Below are positions 45,214 to 56,688 of a DNA stretch of 64,000 nucleotides, piece after piece. Positions within the stretch are counted from its first letter, which is position 1, and each line of letters starts with the position of its first letter. The notes below the pieces were generated by a model. That model saw nothing but the letters and a program-made list of their open reading frames with translations, was not told where the DNA came from and made no database searches. The stretch covers positions 992,001 through 1,056,000 of the forward strand of contig JAKSGN010000022.1 of NCBI GenBank assembly GCA_024180945.1. Direction: 5' to 3'. Position numbers and translations under genes: made by a program. The stretch comes from Macrophomina tecta. Lineage: Eukaryota; Ascomycota; Dothideomycetes; Botryosphaeriales; Botryosphaeriaceae.

Positions 45214-48060
45214 GCACGACTAGTCTGGTGTATGCGTGCTTCATGCGGGCAGGGCGCCTGGCGCATATGTTCGTCTCGGGGAACATCCATGCGTGAAGGA
45301 AGCAGCTGAAAGGGGTAAAAAGAATAGCGCCGGATTTGCAGGAACATGGGATTTCGCTTTACCGCAAGCTCCATGGCCTACTGGTCCTCGAGGATACAAG
45401 GTAGTGGGGTTCAGTTGCGTTTGGAGATTGACGTCCAACGTTACATTGCCGTGAGAGAAGGGACCATCTACCGGTCCGCAAGCCAAAGTTATTTGCCACC
45501 TCCGCGGACGGGTGCTTCTCCCCACTACTTGAACAGGGGAAAGGACTGGGGCCGGCAGCGGAATATCGGAGATAGATCTCAGACCAGATTATCGGACGGG
45601 GTGGGCGCCAATGCATACATCTGCCAGTGCCATACAAGGCATTATTTCGTGATAATTCATCCTCGATGAGCAAAAAAGATGCTTCAAAAAAAAAAAACAA
45701 CCTGCAATGGTAGAGATCACTCCGCTGAGCATGTTTCATCTCCCGGACATAACTGCGTTGCCTGCCGGAATCGTTGGAAAGCCCGTCGTAAGTCATTCAG
45801 GCTCGTCATCACCAATCAAAATTCCGGTGAACGAAAAAGCTGACGAGTAGAAGGAGCAGTCGTGGGGGCCATGAATCAGCTCATCGTATTTTGTTCGCTG
45901 GCATTCGTTTCAAGAGTCGTGCCTTCGGACCCAGGGTACTTCTTGGTCTGGAATTATTATCCCGGAAATTCGTCAAAGATGGGCGATCGCGGGCTTAAAA
46001 AGCTCCAGTGTGATTTTCTACACGTCGTGAGGAGCAAAGCGGTGCGATGCCACCTCATTAAATGGGAATAGCCGACTTCTGTCAACTTATATCAGCGCCT
46101 CACGTACCCTATCTCGGGTTCTGGCGGTATGTCGCAAGCATCGCTGCGACACGTGCCAGGTAATGCAGATCTTCTCATAGAGCCAGCTCCCTCAGAAAGT
46201 TGGAGCGCAGCACAGCTCGTGTACTGGCGGAGTAGTATGCTGTATTCGCTCCTTCCGCGGCGGCTGCGCCGCGGACTGAATCAGCATCTGCAGATGGAGG
46301 CAGCGGGCAGTGTCCAGGCCTTGGAGCAAGGACTGTTTATCTCGTACGTAGTGCCAATCAGCTGGAGCGGTACCTACACCGTATGTGCACCGCAAGGCCG
46401 GGCCAATGAGGAGCACGGATCCGCGATCCAAAGCTAGGCAGCTTGCCCTATGGTTTCGGACCCTGGAAAGATGCTCATGATGGGCGACTCTACCGACTTC
46501 CATGGTGTGCTGGGGATCATCGTGATTCGACATAGGGTCAGCTCGCGTGGCCGCTTTCAGCCAAGCATCGCACGGTCACCAGGGTCTCTCATCCAGTGGA
46601 GGCAAGGACCATGCTGAAGTGGAGTTTACCGCCGATTCTGCTGAGCAAAGACACGCAAAGCACGGTGTCAACAGCGGGGTAGGCGTCGTGGCCGGCCGAG
46701 TCGTGCGAAGTCGGTGCCGGGCATTGTCGGCGCGAAAACGTGCAGCAGCAGGCAGATGCTGTGCCGACGTATGGAGACCTGAAGCATTCGTCCGGAGATG
46801 AAAGTGCGGTAAGATTGATGCCGTGCCCCTCCGATTGAAGGGCTTCAGCTGCCCACGAGACCCGAGAGCATACGCCACTGCACACGAAACCCGAGCAGAG
46901 AACTCAAATAAGAAAATATACTGCGCCTACACCGTGCTTGCACGCATGGGTTGCGTGGTTGGCCCCAGCCTTAATGCTCATGGGTCACTGGTAGCCATCA
47001 GGCATCCACGCTGGGCTCGGGACGACCCTCTCTTCCGTCGAAGCCTTCCCGGTCACCGCCAAAACAGTGACGATCCGAGGCAAATGTGTGCCTCATCCGA
47101 CTGGTCGTCGAGTCAGTGGATGATGCGATGTTCGCTCTACAGTCCCGTGCACTGTGCACCGTACAGGTCCGCCAGCACAGCGGATCTCTTCGGGCCACAG
47201 AGCGTCGAGGTAAGCGTTCGGCCGCACCACCAGCTGGCCAGCGGGCAGCAGGCGGTCCGAGGCGGAAGGGGGTGGTCAGCACGGGAAGGACGCCAGTCCC
47301 GCTGTCGGGGCCCGGGAGGCGGTCGGGCAGCGCGGGGTCTCTGGGGGGAGAGACAGGGCGTAGCTGGCAGATAATAACCTCCGGCAGGCTGGGTCGGCGA
47401 TCTAGAACGGCGGCAGAATGCGCGTGGGATCAGGGTTCGAGCGTTGGAGGGAATGACATGTCATACACGGCGCATGGCCGGAAGCAGCACTGAATCAGAT
47501 TATCGGCCGCTTCCAGCAGTGGCTTCTCCCGCGCCCATGGCAGCCAGGCCGCTCTTCTGCGTCTTGCGGCTTAGTGCCAGGCACAGTCTCCATACCGTGG
47601 GGACAGTCGAGTCCCCGCTTTTCTGCTTTTTCGTTAGCGTACAGGAGCAGCCCTGCGCTCGCTCTGGCGTCGCAATGCACTGCTGCCCTATCGCAGAGTT
47701 GCATGTGCCGAACCGCTGCTGATGTGATGGGCGAGGCGTGGGCTTACCGGGCCCGTGGATGGCTGATTCCCTCATCTCGAGTCTTCAAGGCGGGTTGGAA
47801 CGTGCAGGTGGGCGAGGTCCAGGCCTGTGAACCGGTGCTCACTACACTTGCCCCCAAATTCCTCTCAAGGGCACCATCATGGGACGGCCAGCACCCCGGT
47901 ACTTAAGGCTGCGTCACCGTCGCATCCGCCATCCCCTGCGGCCTTCTTGTCCCCCTCAAACTTCCCACGCTCGCTTCACCTACGCCCATGTCCACTCGTT
48001 CGCCGAGCCGGAACTCGCACGACGCAGACACAGACACAGACACACAGCAATAGACGATCA
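45214..48060. other. gene-poor stretch
   Basis: No gene supported over 2.8 kb. A 66-residue frame at 45871-46071 begins MNQLIVFCSLAFVSRVVPS, resembling a signal peptide, but the remainder has no pattern. GC rises after about 46500. The last ~180 bases before 48061 are pyrimidine- and CA-rich (ACACAGACACAGACACAC), a likely leader. Confidence 0.4.
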
Positions 48061-48441
48061 ATGACAGCCATGCGTCCCGTCACCCTGCTGATTGCAACGG
48101 TCTTTGCCGCCGGCGCCGCTGCGGCGCGGTCCTCTGGCGGCTGCGACGAGACGTGCGACGCGGCGTACAGTTCGTGCATGACGGTATGACCCGCCGCCTC
48201 TCCTAGTTCCTGGCAGAGCAGCCACGTTGATGCGAGCCGCAGGGGTGCCAGAGCAATCCGGCATGCATCGATCCTTGCAAGCGTGACACTTGTACGGTAA
48301 GGCAGTTTTCCCGTCCAGGGTGGGGTGCAGAGGGCGAGCGGTGTGAAGAGAAGACGCTGGCTGATGTGTGTCATGTCCGTCCAGAAGATCTCGATCGTGA
48401 GTGACGACAGCGTCCATGTTCGACGAGGCACAGAAAGCTGA
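48061..48441 (+). CDS. small secreted cysteine-rich peptide, CX3C pattern
   Basis: Three exons (48061-48183, 48243-48296, 48385-48441) give 77 residues in frame. The start MTAMRPVTLLIATVFAAGAAA is a signal peptide (an internal ATG at 48070 would also serve). The mature part has seven cysteines with spacing C-x3-C-x6-C-x3-C-x5-C-x3-C-x4-C (GGCDETCDAAYSSCMTGCQSNPACIDPCKRDTC). Paired CX3C motifs suggest a disulfide-stapled helical hairpin. The introns have GTATGA and GTAAGG donors and keep the cysteine frame. The last exon (KISIVSDDSV...) is polar and Cys-free; intron retention after CT would end the peptide soon after the seventh cysteine. Candidate effector or antimicrobial peptide; too short for normal annotation to catch. 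Confidence 0.6.
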
Positions 48442-49888
48442 CTTAGTCCGCAGTGCTCCGAATGCTGGGCCCCGTGCCAGTAAAGAAAAAAAAAGGCGGC
48501 CTCTCACAGTTTTGCCGGACGGAGGAGTGACAGTTGGATGGCCCGTGATACGGCAGGTTCTTCTGTGCCGAAGATCACTTTTTGGAAGCGGAATAGCTGG
48601 ATGGAGAACAGAACTGGCGGTGGAAGGGACAATACGCTGACAGCACTTGAAATGCTGGAGTGCTCAGTGGTTTCGGGCCGCACAGGAGGGGCAACGTGGG
48701 TAAAGCACCGTAGGCGAGGCTAGTGACGAGGACCAGGAATAATGCACTTTCTTTTTCCAGGCCGTTCCTGACGTCGTGCCCGCGGGCGTCTGCCGCAATG
48801 CTTGATGATGGCCTAGGACCGCAGAAGGTGAGGTGAAGCAGCAGTAGCAGCAGCGGCGGCGGCGGCGGCGGCGGCGGCGGCCGGGCAGATGACGGCTGGG
48901 CGGCAGAGGAAGCAGCGGGCCGCGAAAGTGGCCGGAGATCTGGATTGACGGGCAGAGTCTCGAGGGCCAGTTCAGCGGGGCGTGGCGGCTGCAGGTGATT
49001 CTTGCATTGTCTGTTTCCACCCGCCGGACGTTGGCAGAGCAATCGGCGGGGAAGCGCGAGCGAACCCTAGTTTTAGCTACTGTGCGCCGCCCCGATTGGG
49101 CGCGGCGCAGCGCTCCGGGCCCGCTCGCCGGACGAGAAAGAACAACTGGCACTCGGGCTGCAGATGGCCGCTGGCATGGCGAGACACGCCGCCAGGCCAC
49201 GGGGGTGGCTGCCTCAGGCCGGCCGCTGCGTTTCACGGTGCCGCGCAAATGACACGCATGTGCTTATAGGGAGCGTTCAAGCGAAACAACATCAAGCTAT
49301 TAAAGTAGGCAGCTAGCTGCGCCTGCCGCACCTCCGCGCCCGCTCTCCTGCCGTCGCGCTCGGCGTTCCCCCACGTTTGCAGGCCGGCCGTCGTAGCCTC
49401 GGCAACAGTGCAAGCAGTGTGACTGCGCGCGAGGGCGTTGGCCGCCGACAAGCAAGCATATACAGGCGCAACATCGCGAGAGGACACGAGGCGGAAATTG
49501 AGACTGCTCGACCTGCCGAACGGGGCGAGGCGGAGTTTGATGAACGGCCCCGGCGAAGACTCTAGAAGGAAATAAGCTCCCCGCGGCTGAAGCTGTGTCG
49601 CGCGCACTGGCCCCGGCGCCGCTGGCCGCCCGCACGCCGCTGCTCCCCGCCGCGCGCCGGCCGCGACTTTGGCGCGGTGCGCGGCGGCGAAGGCGGTGGG
49701 GCGGCAGGCGGCAGAATTACGCCGGGTAACTGCCACGGTGGTCACAAGTGCGAGCTGCGCGCGCCCTCGTGCTATTTCAACCGCTTCTCCACCTCGTCCT
49801 CTGCTCCTCGTCCTCCGTTGAACCATCGACTTTCTGCCATTGGACTTCGCCTCGCCCTTGCTTGTACTCACGGCAAGCGGAAGACACC
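48442..49888. other. intergenic upstream of calnexin with a GGC microsatellite
   Basis: No gene. A (GGC)n run lies at about 48856-48880 after a (AGC)n run. The 3' half is GC-rich promoter, with a CT-rich leader directly before the calnexin start. Confidence 0.5.
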
Positions 49889-51744
49889 ATGCGTGCCAAC
49901 ATCCTCCCCATCGCGCTGCTCAGCGCTGCTGCCGTCCGCGCCGACGAAGCTTCTTCCTCGACCTCGACCTCGACCTCGACCTCGGTCGTCGAGAAGCCCA
50001 CCTTTACCGTACGCTCCTCTCCAATTCCCGCACCCGAGCCCGCCCGCAGCTAACACCTCCCCCTGCAGCCCACCACCATCAACGCGCCTTTCTTCGAGCA
50101 GTTCACCGACGACTGGCAAGAGCGCTGGAAGGAGTCGCACGCCAAGAAGGAGAACACCGAGGAGGAGTGGGCCTACGTGGGCACTTGGTCCGTCGAGGAG
50201 CCCTCCGTCTTCAAGGGCATTGAGGGCGACAAGGGTCTCGTCATCAAGGACAAGGCTGCCCACCACGCCATCTCCGCCAAGTTCCCCCAGGCCGTCGACA
50301 ACACCGACAACACCCTCGTCGTCCAGTACGAGGTGAAGCTTCAGGGTATGCTGGTCTCCGCCGCCCGCCCGAGACACTCACGCTAACACTGGTGGTTCTA
50401 GATGGTCTCGAGTGCGGTGGCGCCTACATGAAGCTCCTCAAGGAGGAGGCCGCTCTCCACCAGGACGAGTTCTCCAACGCCTCGCCCTACGTCATCATGT
50501 TCGGTCCCGACAAGTGCGGTGCCACCAACAAGGTCCACTTCATCTTCAAGCACAAGAACCCCAAGACTGGCGAGTACGAGGAGAAGCACCTCAAGAACCC
50601 TCCGTCGGCCCGCATCACCAAAACCACGGCCCTCTACACGCTCATCGTCAAGCCCGACCAGACCTTTGAGATCAAGATCAACGGCGAGTCGATCCGCAAC
50701 GGCTCCCTCCTCGAGGACTTCACCCCCGCCGTCAACCCTCCGGAGGAGATTGACGACCCCAATGACAGCAAGCCCGAGGACTGGGTCGATGCCGCCAAGA
50801 TCGCTGATCCCGAGGCCAAGAAGCCCGAGGACTGGGACGAGGACGCTCCTTACGAGATTGTCGACGAGGAGGCTGAGAAGCCCGAGGACTGGCTCGAGGA
50901 CGAGCCTACCACCATCCCCGACCCTGAGGCCGAGAAGCCTGAGGACTGGGACGACGAGGAGGATGGCGACTGGGTTCCTCCCACTGTCCCCAACCCCAAG
51001 TGTGACGAGGTTTCTGGATGTGGCCCGTGGTCTCCGCCCATGAAGAAGAACCCTGCCTACAAGGGCAAGTGGACCGCCCCCATGATCGACAACCCCGACT
51101 ACAAGGGCCCGTGGGCTCCCCGCAAGATCGCCAACCCCGACTACTTTGAGGACAAGACGCCAGCCAACTTCGAGCCCATTGGCGCTGTAAGTTCACCGCG
51201 ACCGTACGTACGCCGCGCTAGCTAACACGTGTTGTAGATTGGTTTTGAGATCTGGACCATGCAGAAGGACATTCTCTTCGACAACATCTACATCGGCCAC
51301 TCCGTCGAGGACGCTGAGACGCTCAAGAAGGAGACTTACGACGTCAAGATCACGGCTGAGAAGGCTGAGGAGGAAGCCAGCAAGCCCAAGAGCGACGACA
51401 AGGCCAAGTCTCCGCTCGACCTGAGCTTCAAGGACGACCCGGCCAAGTACGTCAAGGAGCGCACCGCCCTCTTCTTCGAACTCCTTCCCAAGAACCCCGT
51501 CGGCGCCCTCACGCTCGTGCCTGACATCGCTGGTGGCATTGGCGGCATTGTCGCCATCCTCATCGCTCTCATCGCCGTTGTTGCTACTGGTGGCTCCAAG
51601 GCTCCGTCCAAGGAGCAGGTCAAGGCTGCGGCCGACAAGGCCAAGGCCAAGGCTGAGCAGGCGAAGGACAAGGCGGCTGAGGCAGTGTCGACCGGCGCTG
51701 AGAAGGCGGGCGAGGCAACCAAGCGCAACACGCGTTCCTCGTAG
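49889..51744 (+). CDS. CNE1: calnexin (ER lectin chaperone)
   Basis: Four exons (49889-50008, 50069-50345, 50402-51186, 51238-51744) give 562 residues. [18 protein letters not shown] is a signal peptide. The globular lectin domain includes GGAYMKLL and [11 protein letters not shown], with HFIFKHKNP. The P-domain arm has four type-1 repeats (SKPEDW, KKPEDW, EKPEDW, EKPEDW) and then type-2 repeats ([33 protein letters not shown]). A Leu/Ile-rich transmembrane segment ([18 protein letters not shown]) is followed by a Lys/Ala-rich cytosolic tail. The protein binds monoglucosylated N-glycans on folding glycoproteins in the ER, working with a PDI such as those reoxidised by the nearby Ero1. A (Ser-Thr)n stretch follows the signal peptide. 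Introns of 60, 56 and 51 bp have normal borders. Confidence 0.96.
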
Positions 51745-52284
51745 TCGTTGAGCAAGGCAGTGCAATGGCAGAAGTCGACGGACGACCTAAAAATTCAAGT
51801 AGCGTGCTCACAATGGAGTTTCACGGTGAAAGCGGGTATTGCTAGGCCGGGTGTGTTATAGTTATTCCTTGGGTAAATGGATTTTTCATTGCTAGATGCT
51901 TGTGCGGCTCGAGATGGAATGTGAACGCGACGACGACGACGACGATGGAGTTTGCGGCTGACCGGGACCGAATAAGGCAGGCGTATGCGCGGGGTCGGGG
52001 CCGGGGCCGGGGCCGTGGCCGGAGAGACGGTGCGGCTGGCGGCGGGCGACGGCGGAGCACCTCAATGTTTTGGCCGACGGCGGAGAAGCGCGCCCCTCGG
52101 CTACATCATATCCCCACGGCTTAGCTAGCCGGCTGCTTGCTGCTTAAGCCGAGCGACACCTCGCCCTCCAGCCCTCCCGCTCCCCTCAAGAACACCGCCG
52201 AGTGCGTGTCCGTCGAGCGTGTGTCCTGCCCTTCCCTCCCTCTCATCCTCTGCTATTGCCTTCGAGCTCCAGGCTGCTTAGACA
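51745..52284. other. intergenic with simple repeats
   Basis: (GAC)n at about 51930-51945 and a GGGGCC-type run at about 51991-52015. The right part is the promoter and pyrimidine-rich leader of the dehydrogenase gene. Confidence 0.5.
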
Positions 52285-54393
52285 ATGGCCGCTCGCCGCT
52301 TGCTCGCACGGAACTTCCCCGCTCTCGCCTCCCGCACTACTGTCCCCAGAGCAGCCTGCTCCCCCGCGAGAACAATGGCCTCCTCCAAGCCCAGCGTCAG
52401 CCGCGTGGCTACGCGCCGCCTGCATGCTACTGCCCAGCACCTGAAGCCTGCTGCGACTACATCCGCCGCCTCCACTGTCGACTCGTACCCCAACACCCAC
52501 GACCCTGTCGCTGAGCCATTGGACACGCAGAACTTCCTCGACAACCAGTTTGTGGCCTCCAAGGCCACCCAATGGATCGACCTGTACGACCCGGCAACAA
52601 ACAACCTCGTCACCCGCGTGCCGCAGAGCACCGACGAGGAGCTGAAGGCGGCTGTCGACAGCGCCGAGAAGGCTTTCCCCGCGTGGAAGTCCACGTCGCT
52701 GCTGCACCGTCAGCAGATCATGTTCAAGTTCACTGCTCTCATCCGCGAGCACTGGGACCGTCTGGCCGCCAGCATCACGCTCGAGCAGGGCAAGACTTTT
52801 GCCGATGCGAAGGGTGACGTGCTGCGTGGACTGCAGGTGGCCGAGACGGCGTGCGGCATCACCACGCAGCTGACCGGCGAGGTGCTGGAGGTCAGCAAGG
52901 ACATGGAGACAAGGACCTACAGGGAGCCATTGGGCGTCACGGCTGCCATCTGCCCCTTCAGTGAGTACTTGAATTACCCAAGGCAAGAAGAACGCGACTA
53001 ATGGCCCGATTCCTTGCCCAGACTTCCCCGCCATGATCCCTCTCTGGTCCATTCCCATTGCCACCGTCACCGGCAACACGCTCGTCATCAAGCCGTCGGA
53101 GCGCGACCCGGGCGCGTGCATGATTCTGGCCGAGCTGTGCGAGAAGGCAGGCTTCCCGCCGGGCGTGGTTAACATCGTGCACGGCTCGGCCAAGACGGTC
53201 GACTTCATCCTCGACGAGCCGCGCATCAAGGCTGTCAGCTTCGTTGGCAGCAACAAGGCCGGCGAGTACATCTACGCCCGCGCCAGCGCGAATGGCAAGC
53301 GCTGCCAGGCTAACCTCGGCGCCAAGAACCACGCCGCCGTCCTGCCCGACTGCAACAAGAACCACGCCCTGAACGCCATTGCCGGCGCTGCGTTTGGTGC
53401 GGCTGGCCAGCGCTGCATGGCGCTGAGCACGCTCGTCTTGGTTGGCGAAACGAAGGACTGGGTCCCTGAGATTGCGGAGCGCGCGAAGGCGCTGAATGTC
53501 AATGGTGGATTCGAGCCCGGCGCGGACTTGGGTCCTGTGATCAGCCCCGAGGCGAAGAAGAGGATCGAGGATATCATTGCCAGCGCTGAAGAGGAGGGCG
53601 CGACGATTCTGCTGGACGGCAGAGGCTACAAGCCGGAGAAGTACCCCAACGGCAACTGGGTGAGTGGCCACTGAGGCAGTGTCAGAGTGCCAGAAACTGA
53701 CAGAAGACACTCACAGGTTGGCCCTACGCTCATCACGAACGTCAAGCCGCACATGCGCTGCTACAAGGAGGAGATCTTCGGTCCCGTCCTCGTCTGCCTG
53801 AATGTCGACACCATCAACGAGGCGATCGACCTCATCAATGCGAACGAATACGGAAACGGCACCGCCATCTTCACCCGCTCTGGGCCTACTGCGGAGCACT
53901 TCCGCTCGCAGATCGAGGCCGGCCAAGTTGGTATCAACGTAAGTGAACCTTTCCCTTGCTTACCGGTGTAATCATTGTGGTTGGATGGCGACTATGGCTC
54001 CCCAGCAATAATTTCTGGGAGGAGAGAATGGCCCTTGATTATCACGTTACTCTCCGGAAAGGATTCGGGCGCGCTTCGCTGCCAACGCTCCCCAACCCAC
54101 ACGGGCATGACTTCTCTGCCTCCTTCCACCATCGATCATCCTCTCCAACAATTTCCATCTACATCTAAAGAGCAATATAATTGACGCAGCTCTTCTAGGT
54201 CCCCATCCCCGTCCCGCTCCCCATGTTCTCCTTCACCGGCAACAAGAAGTCTATCGCCGGCGGCGGTGCGAGCACCTTCTACGGCAAGCCCGGCGTCAAC
54301 TTCTACACCCAGACCAAGACCGTTACCAGCCTGTGGCGCCACGAGGACGCCATCGCTCAGAAGGCGAGCGTCAATATGCCCACGCAGAGCTAA
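52285..54393 (+). CDS. methylmalonate-semialdehyde dehydrogenase, mitochondrial (ALDH6 family)
   Basis: Four exons (52285-52960, 53022-53659, 53717-53938, 54199-54393) give 576 residues. The first ~50 residues are rich in Arg, Ala and Ser with no acids, a mitochondrial targeting sequence. The ALDH core has [14 protein letters not shown], the cofactor-binding [12 protein letters not shown], and the catalytic Cys357 in GQRCMALS, the signature that separates this subfamily from other ALDHs. [11 protein letters not shown] and the end segment [11 protein letters not shown] follow. The enzyme turns methylmalonate or malonate semialdehyde into propionyl- or acetyl-CoA with CoA and NAD in valine and pyrimidine/inositol breakdown. 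Introns are 61, 57 and 260 bp; the last is unusually long here but has GTAAGT..TTCTAG borders and joins VGIN to [12 protein letters not shown] as expected. Confidence 0.94.
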
Positions 54394-56688
54394 AAAAAAA
54401 AAAAAAGATAAAGAAAAATAATTCATTGACGTGCTGGGAAGAAGATTGTGGCAATAGGAAGGGTGTTTGCGAGGGGAGGAAATGCTTTGAGAATGGAGTA
54501 AGGGGAGCTTGACGACCGCTCACGTGGGAAGTTGGCTAGGGGAAAAGGTAAATTATTAAATCATATTTTCATGCATGTCTGGTTTTGTCTTGTGTATACA
54601 TAATGTGCTGCTTGTCGGACGATTCAGCCTACACGTATCATGAGAACGGAGCAAAATTGCAAAGTGCTATGTCTATGTATCAAGTGCTCGACGTCCACCA
54701 TGGATGCGGCAGTCGGGAGTCGTTGCTTCAGTACAATTATGTGTCAAGGGGGGAAAAACAAGGACAATGATTGTATACCATACCAATACCAACCCGCGAA
54801 CTGAGAAGTCCTGAGGCCGCTCATTCATTCTGTAAGCGGTGCGGTCGGGAAATGTGGTAGCCTCGCCGTCATCGAACACAAGGCCTTGGGCTTAGAGAAG
54901 GGTATACAACTCGCCGTGCACCCCTTGACGGACTAGGCATGCTAGCCCGAGGCCGGTGGTGCTAGTATTCTCGGAGTGTGTAATGTCTGATACTGCTCAA
55001 AGCATTGCGACGTGGCACGGGAGGGTAAGAGATTATTGTCGAAACGGCATATAACGAGCCAGATTATATATGTATTTGTTTGCTACTACTTTACTCTTCG
55101 AACGAGCCTCCAAGAAGGCCTGATGCACCTACCTGGACACACGGCGGAAGCATTCGACATGAGGAGCCGACGGAACCGCTAACCTACCTTTGCCGGGTGT
55201 AGCGCCCGGAACATTTCCATCGCTCTAGCAAAACGACTTATCTACCGCAAGTCGGGCACGGAGCTGGGGGCGACGCTCCCCCCAGCGCGACTGCGCACCG
55301 GGTGAAAAACGACAGACTTCCAACAACACGCAGCGCAGCAAAACACCTCTCCATCTCGGTGTAGTCGCCGACCCTGCAGCTGTCGCCTGTTGTCCTTTGA
55401 CCCGCATCTCTCGTGCGCCAACAGCGGCTGTGTCGTCCCTTCCCCAACCTCGCTGAGCGACAGCACCGCAGCCGTGGCACATCTCATTTTATCCTCCGTT
55501 CAGCCCAACACCTTCGCAGTCCAAACCCGCCTCACCCCTCCCCCCTCCCCCACGACCCACCCCTCGAAATCCACTCGGCAGATCCCTATGCGACCGAAAA
55601 AAAGAACACGAGTCAGCAAAAAAAATCCCCATTTCCTCAAGATTCTTTGTCTCCCACGACAAAACACACGATTGACAGCCACAAAAACATAAGCCATCAA
55701 GCCTCAATTCTTCCCCCTCTCCTAACTTCAGAGTCCCAGTTCTAAGCAGCGACGATCCTCAAAAATAAAGTGAGGACCATACCTTTTCCGGCTCTTCCTA
55801 TATTGAATTGACGGGTACAAGAGAATTCTCATCATTTCGAAAGGCGGGGGAATGAGGTAATGTTTTTTTTATTTGTGTTCTTCTTTGTGCGAACGCATGC
55901 GCACGTGTGTATGTGCGTTCGTGCGTGTGTAATGTGCGTGGTAGGACAAACGTGGAAGGAAAAATCAGTGCTTACATTCGCGGGCTGCCTGAGCGATTGG
56001 GGAGAAGGGCCTCCGGCGTTCGGATCATTGGACGGGGGAAGGCCCCCAGGCCGTGGGAAATCATCAGGGAGCGGCCATGATAAAGTGCGGAGCGGCGTGG
56101 TGCTGCGAAGCGGGCGACGGTGCTTGCGTTGCGAAGAGAAGGCGGAGCTGTTGGGAACGCGCGATCGAAGTGAAAAAAAAAAGAGGTCGGCACAGGTCGG
56201 GTCCCGCTCTCGGCGCCGGATAAACGCCCCGCCGAGCGTCACTGCCAAAGTCCAGATTCAACCTTACAGGCGGGGTGTTGAGCAGTCGAGCGTGCTTGAA
56301 GAGTAGTAATGATTGGAAAAACTCGTATGCCGATGGCTACTTCAGTTATTTAGGTGTACTGCTGGTCTAACGGCCAAAGCCGCCCGAATATTTCACCATT
56401 TCACCATTTCACGCTCGATCCGAAAGGCAACTGAATGAATATTTCTTCATTTTGCTGAACTATCTTGGTCCAGGTGATCACTTCTATGATAATTTTACTA
56501 CTGTGGTATCAAATGCACAACTCATGCCAAAGAAGCCTTCAGATAATGCACAATTCGTGCCAGAAAAGCCCCTCAAATTACACACAACTTTTCCCAGAGA
56601 AGCCCGTCAAAGCATGCGCACCCCGTGCAAAAAAAAAAAAAAAAAAAAAAAAAAAGAGACACTTTCAAACCATGTCAAAACACCGACA
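54394..56688. other. long intergenic region between convergent genes
   Basis: An A-rich run directly after the stop (54392-54417). No gene recognised in 2.3 kb. A TG-rich microsatellite-like stretch (GTGTGTATGTGCG) lies near 55900. An A-run of about 23 bases lies at 56630-56653, close to the 3' end of the remodeller gene. Confidence 0.45.
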
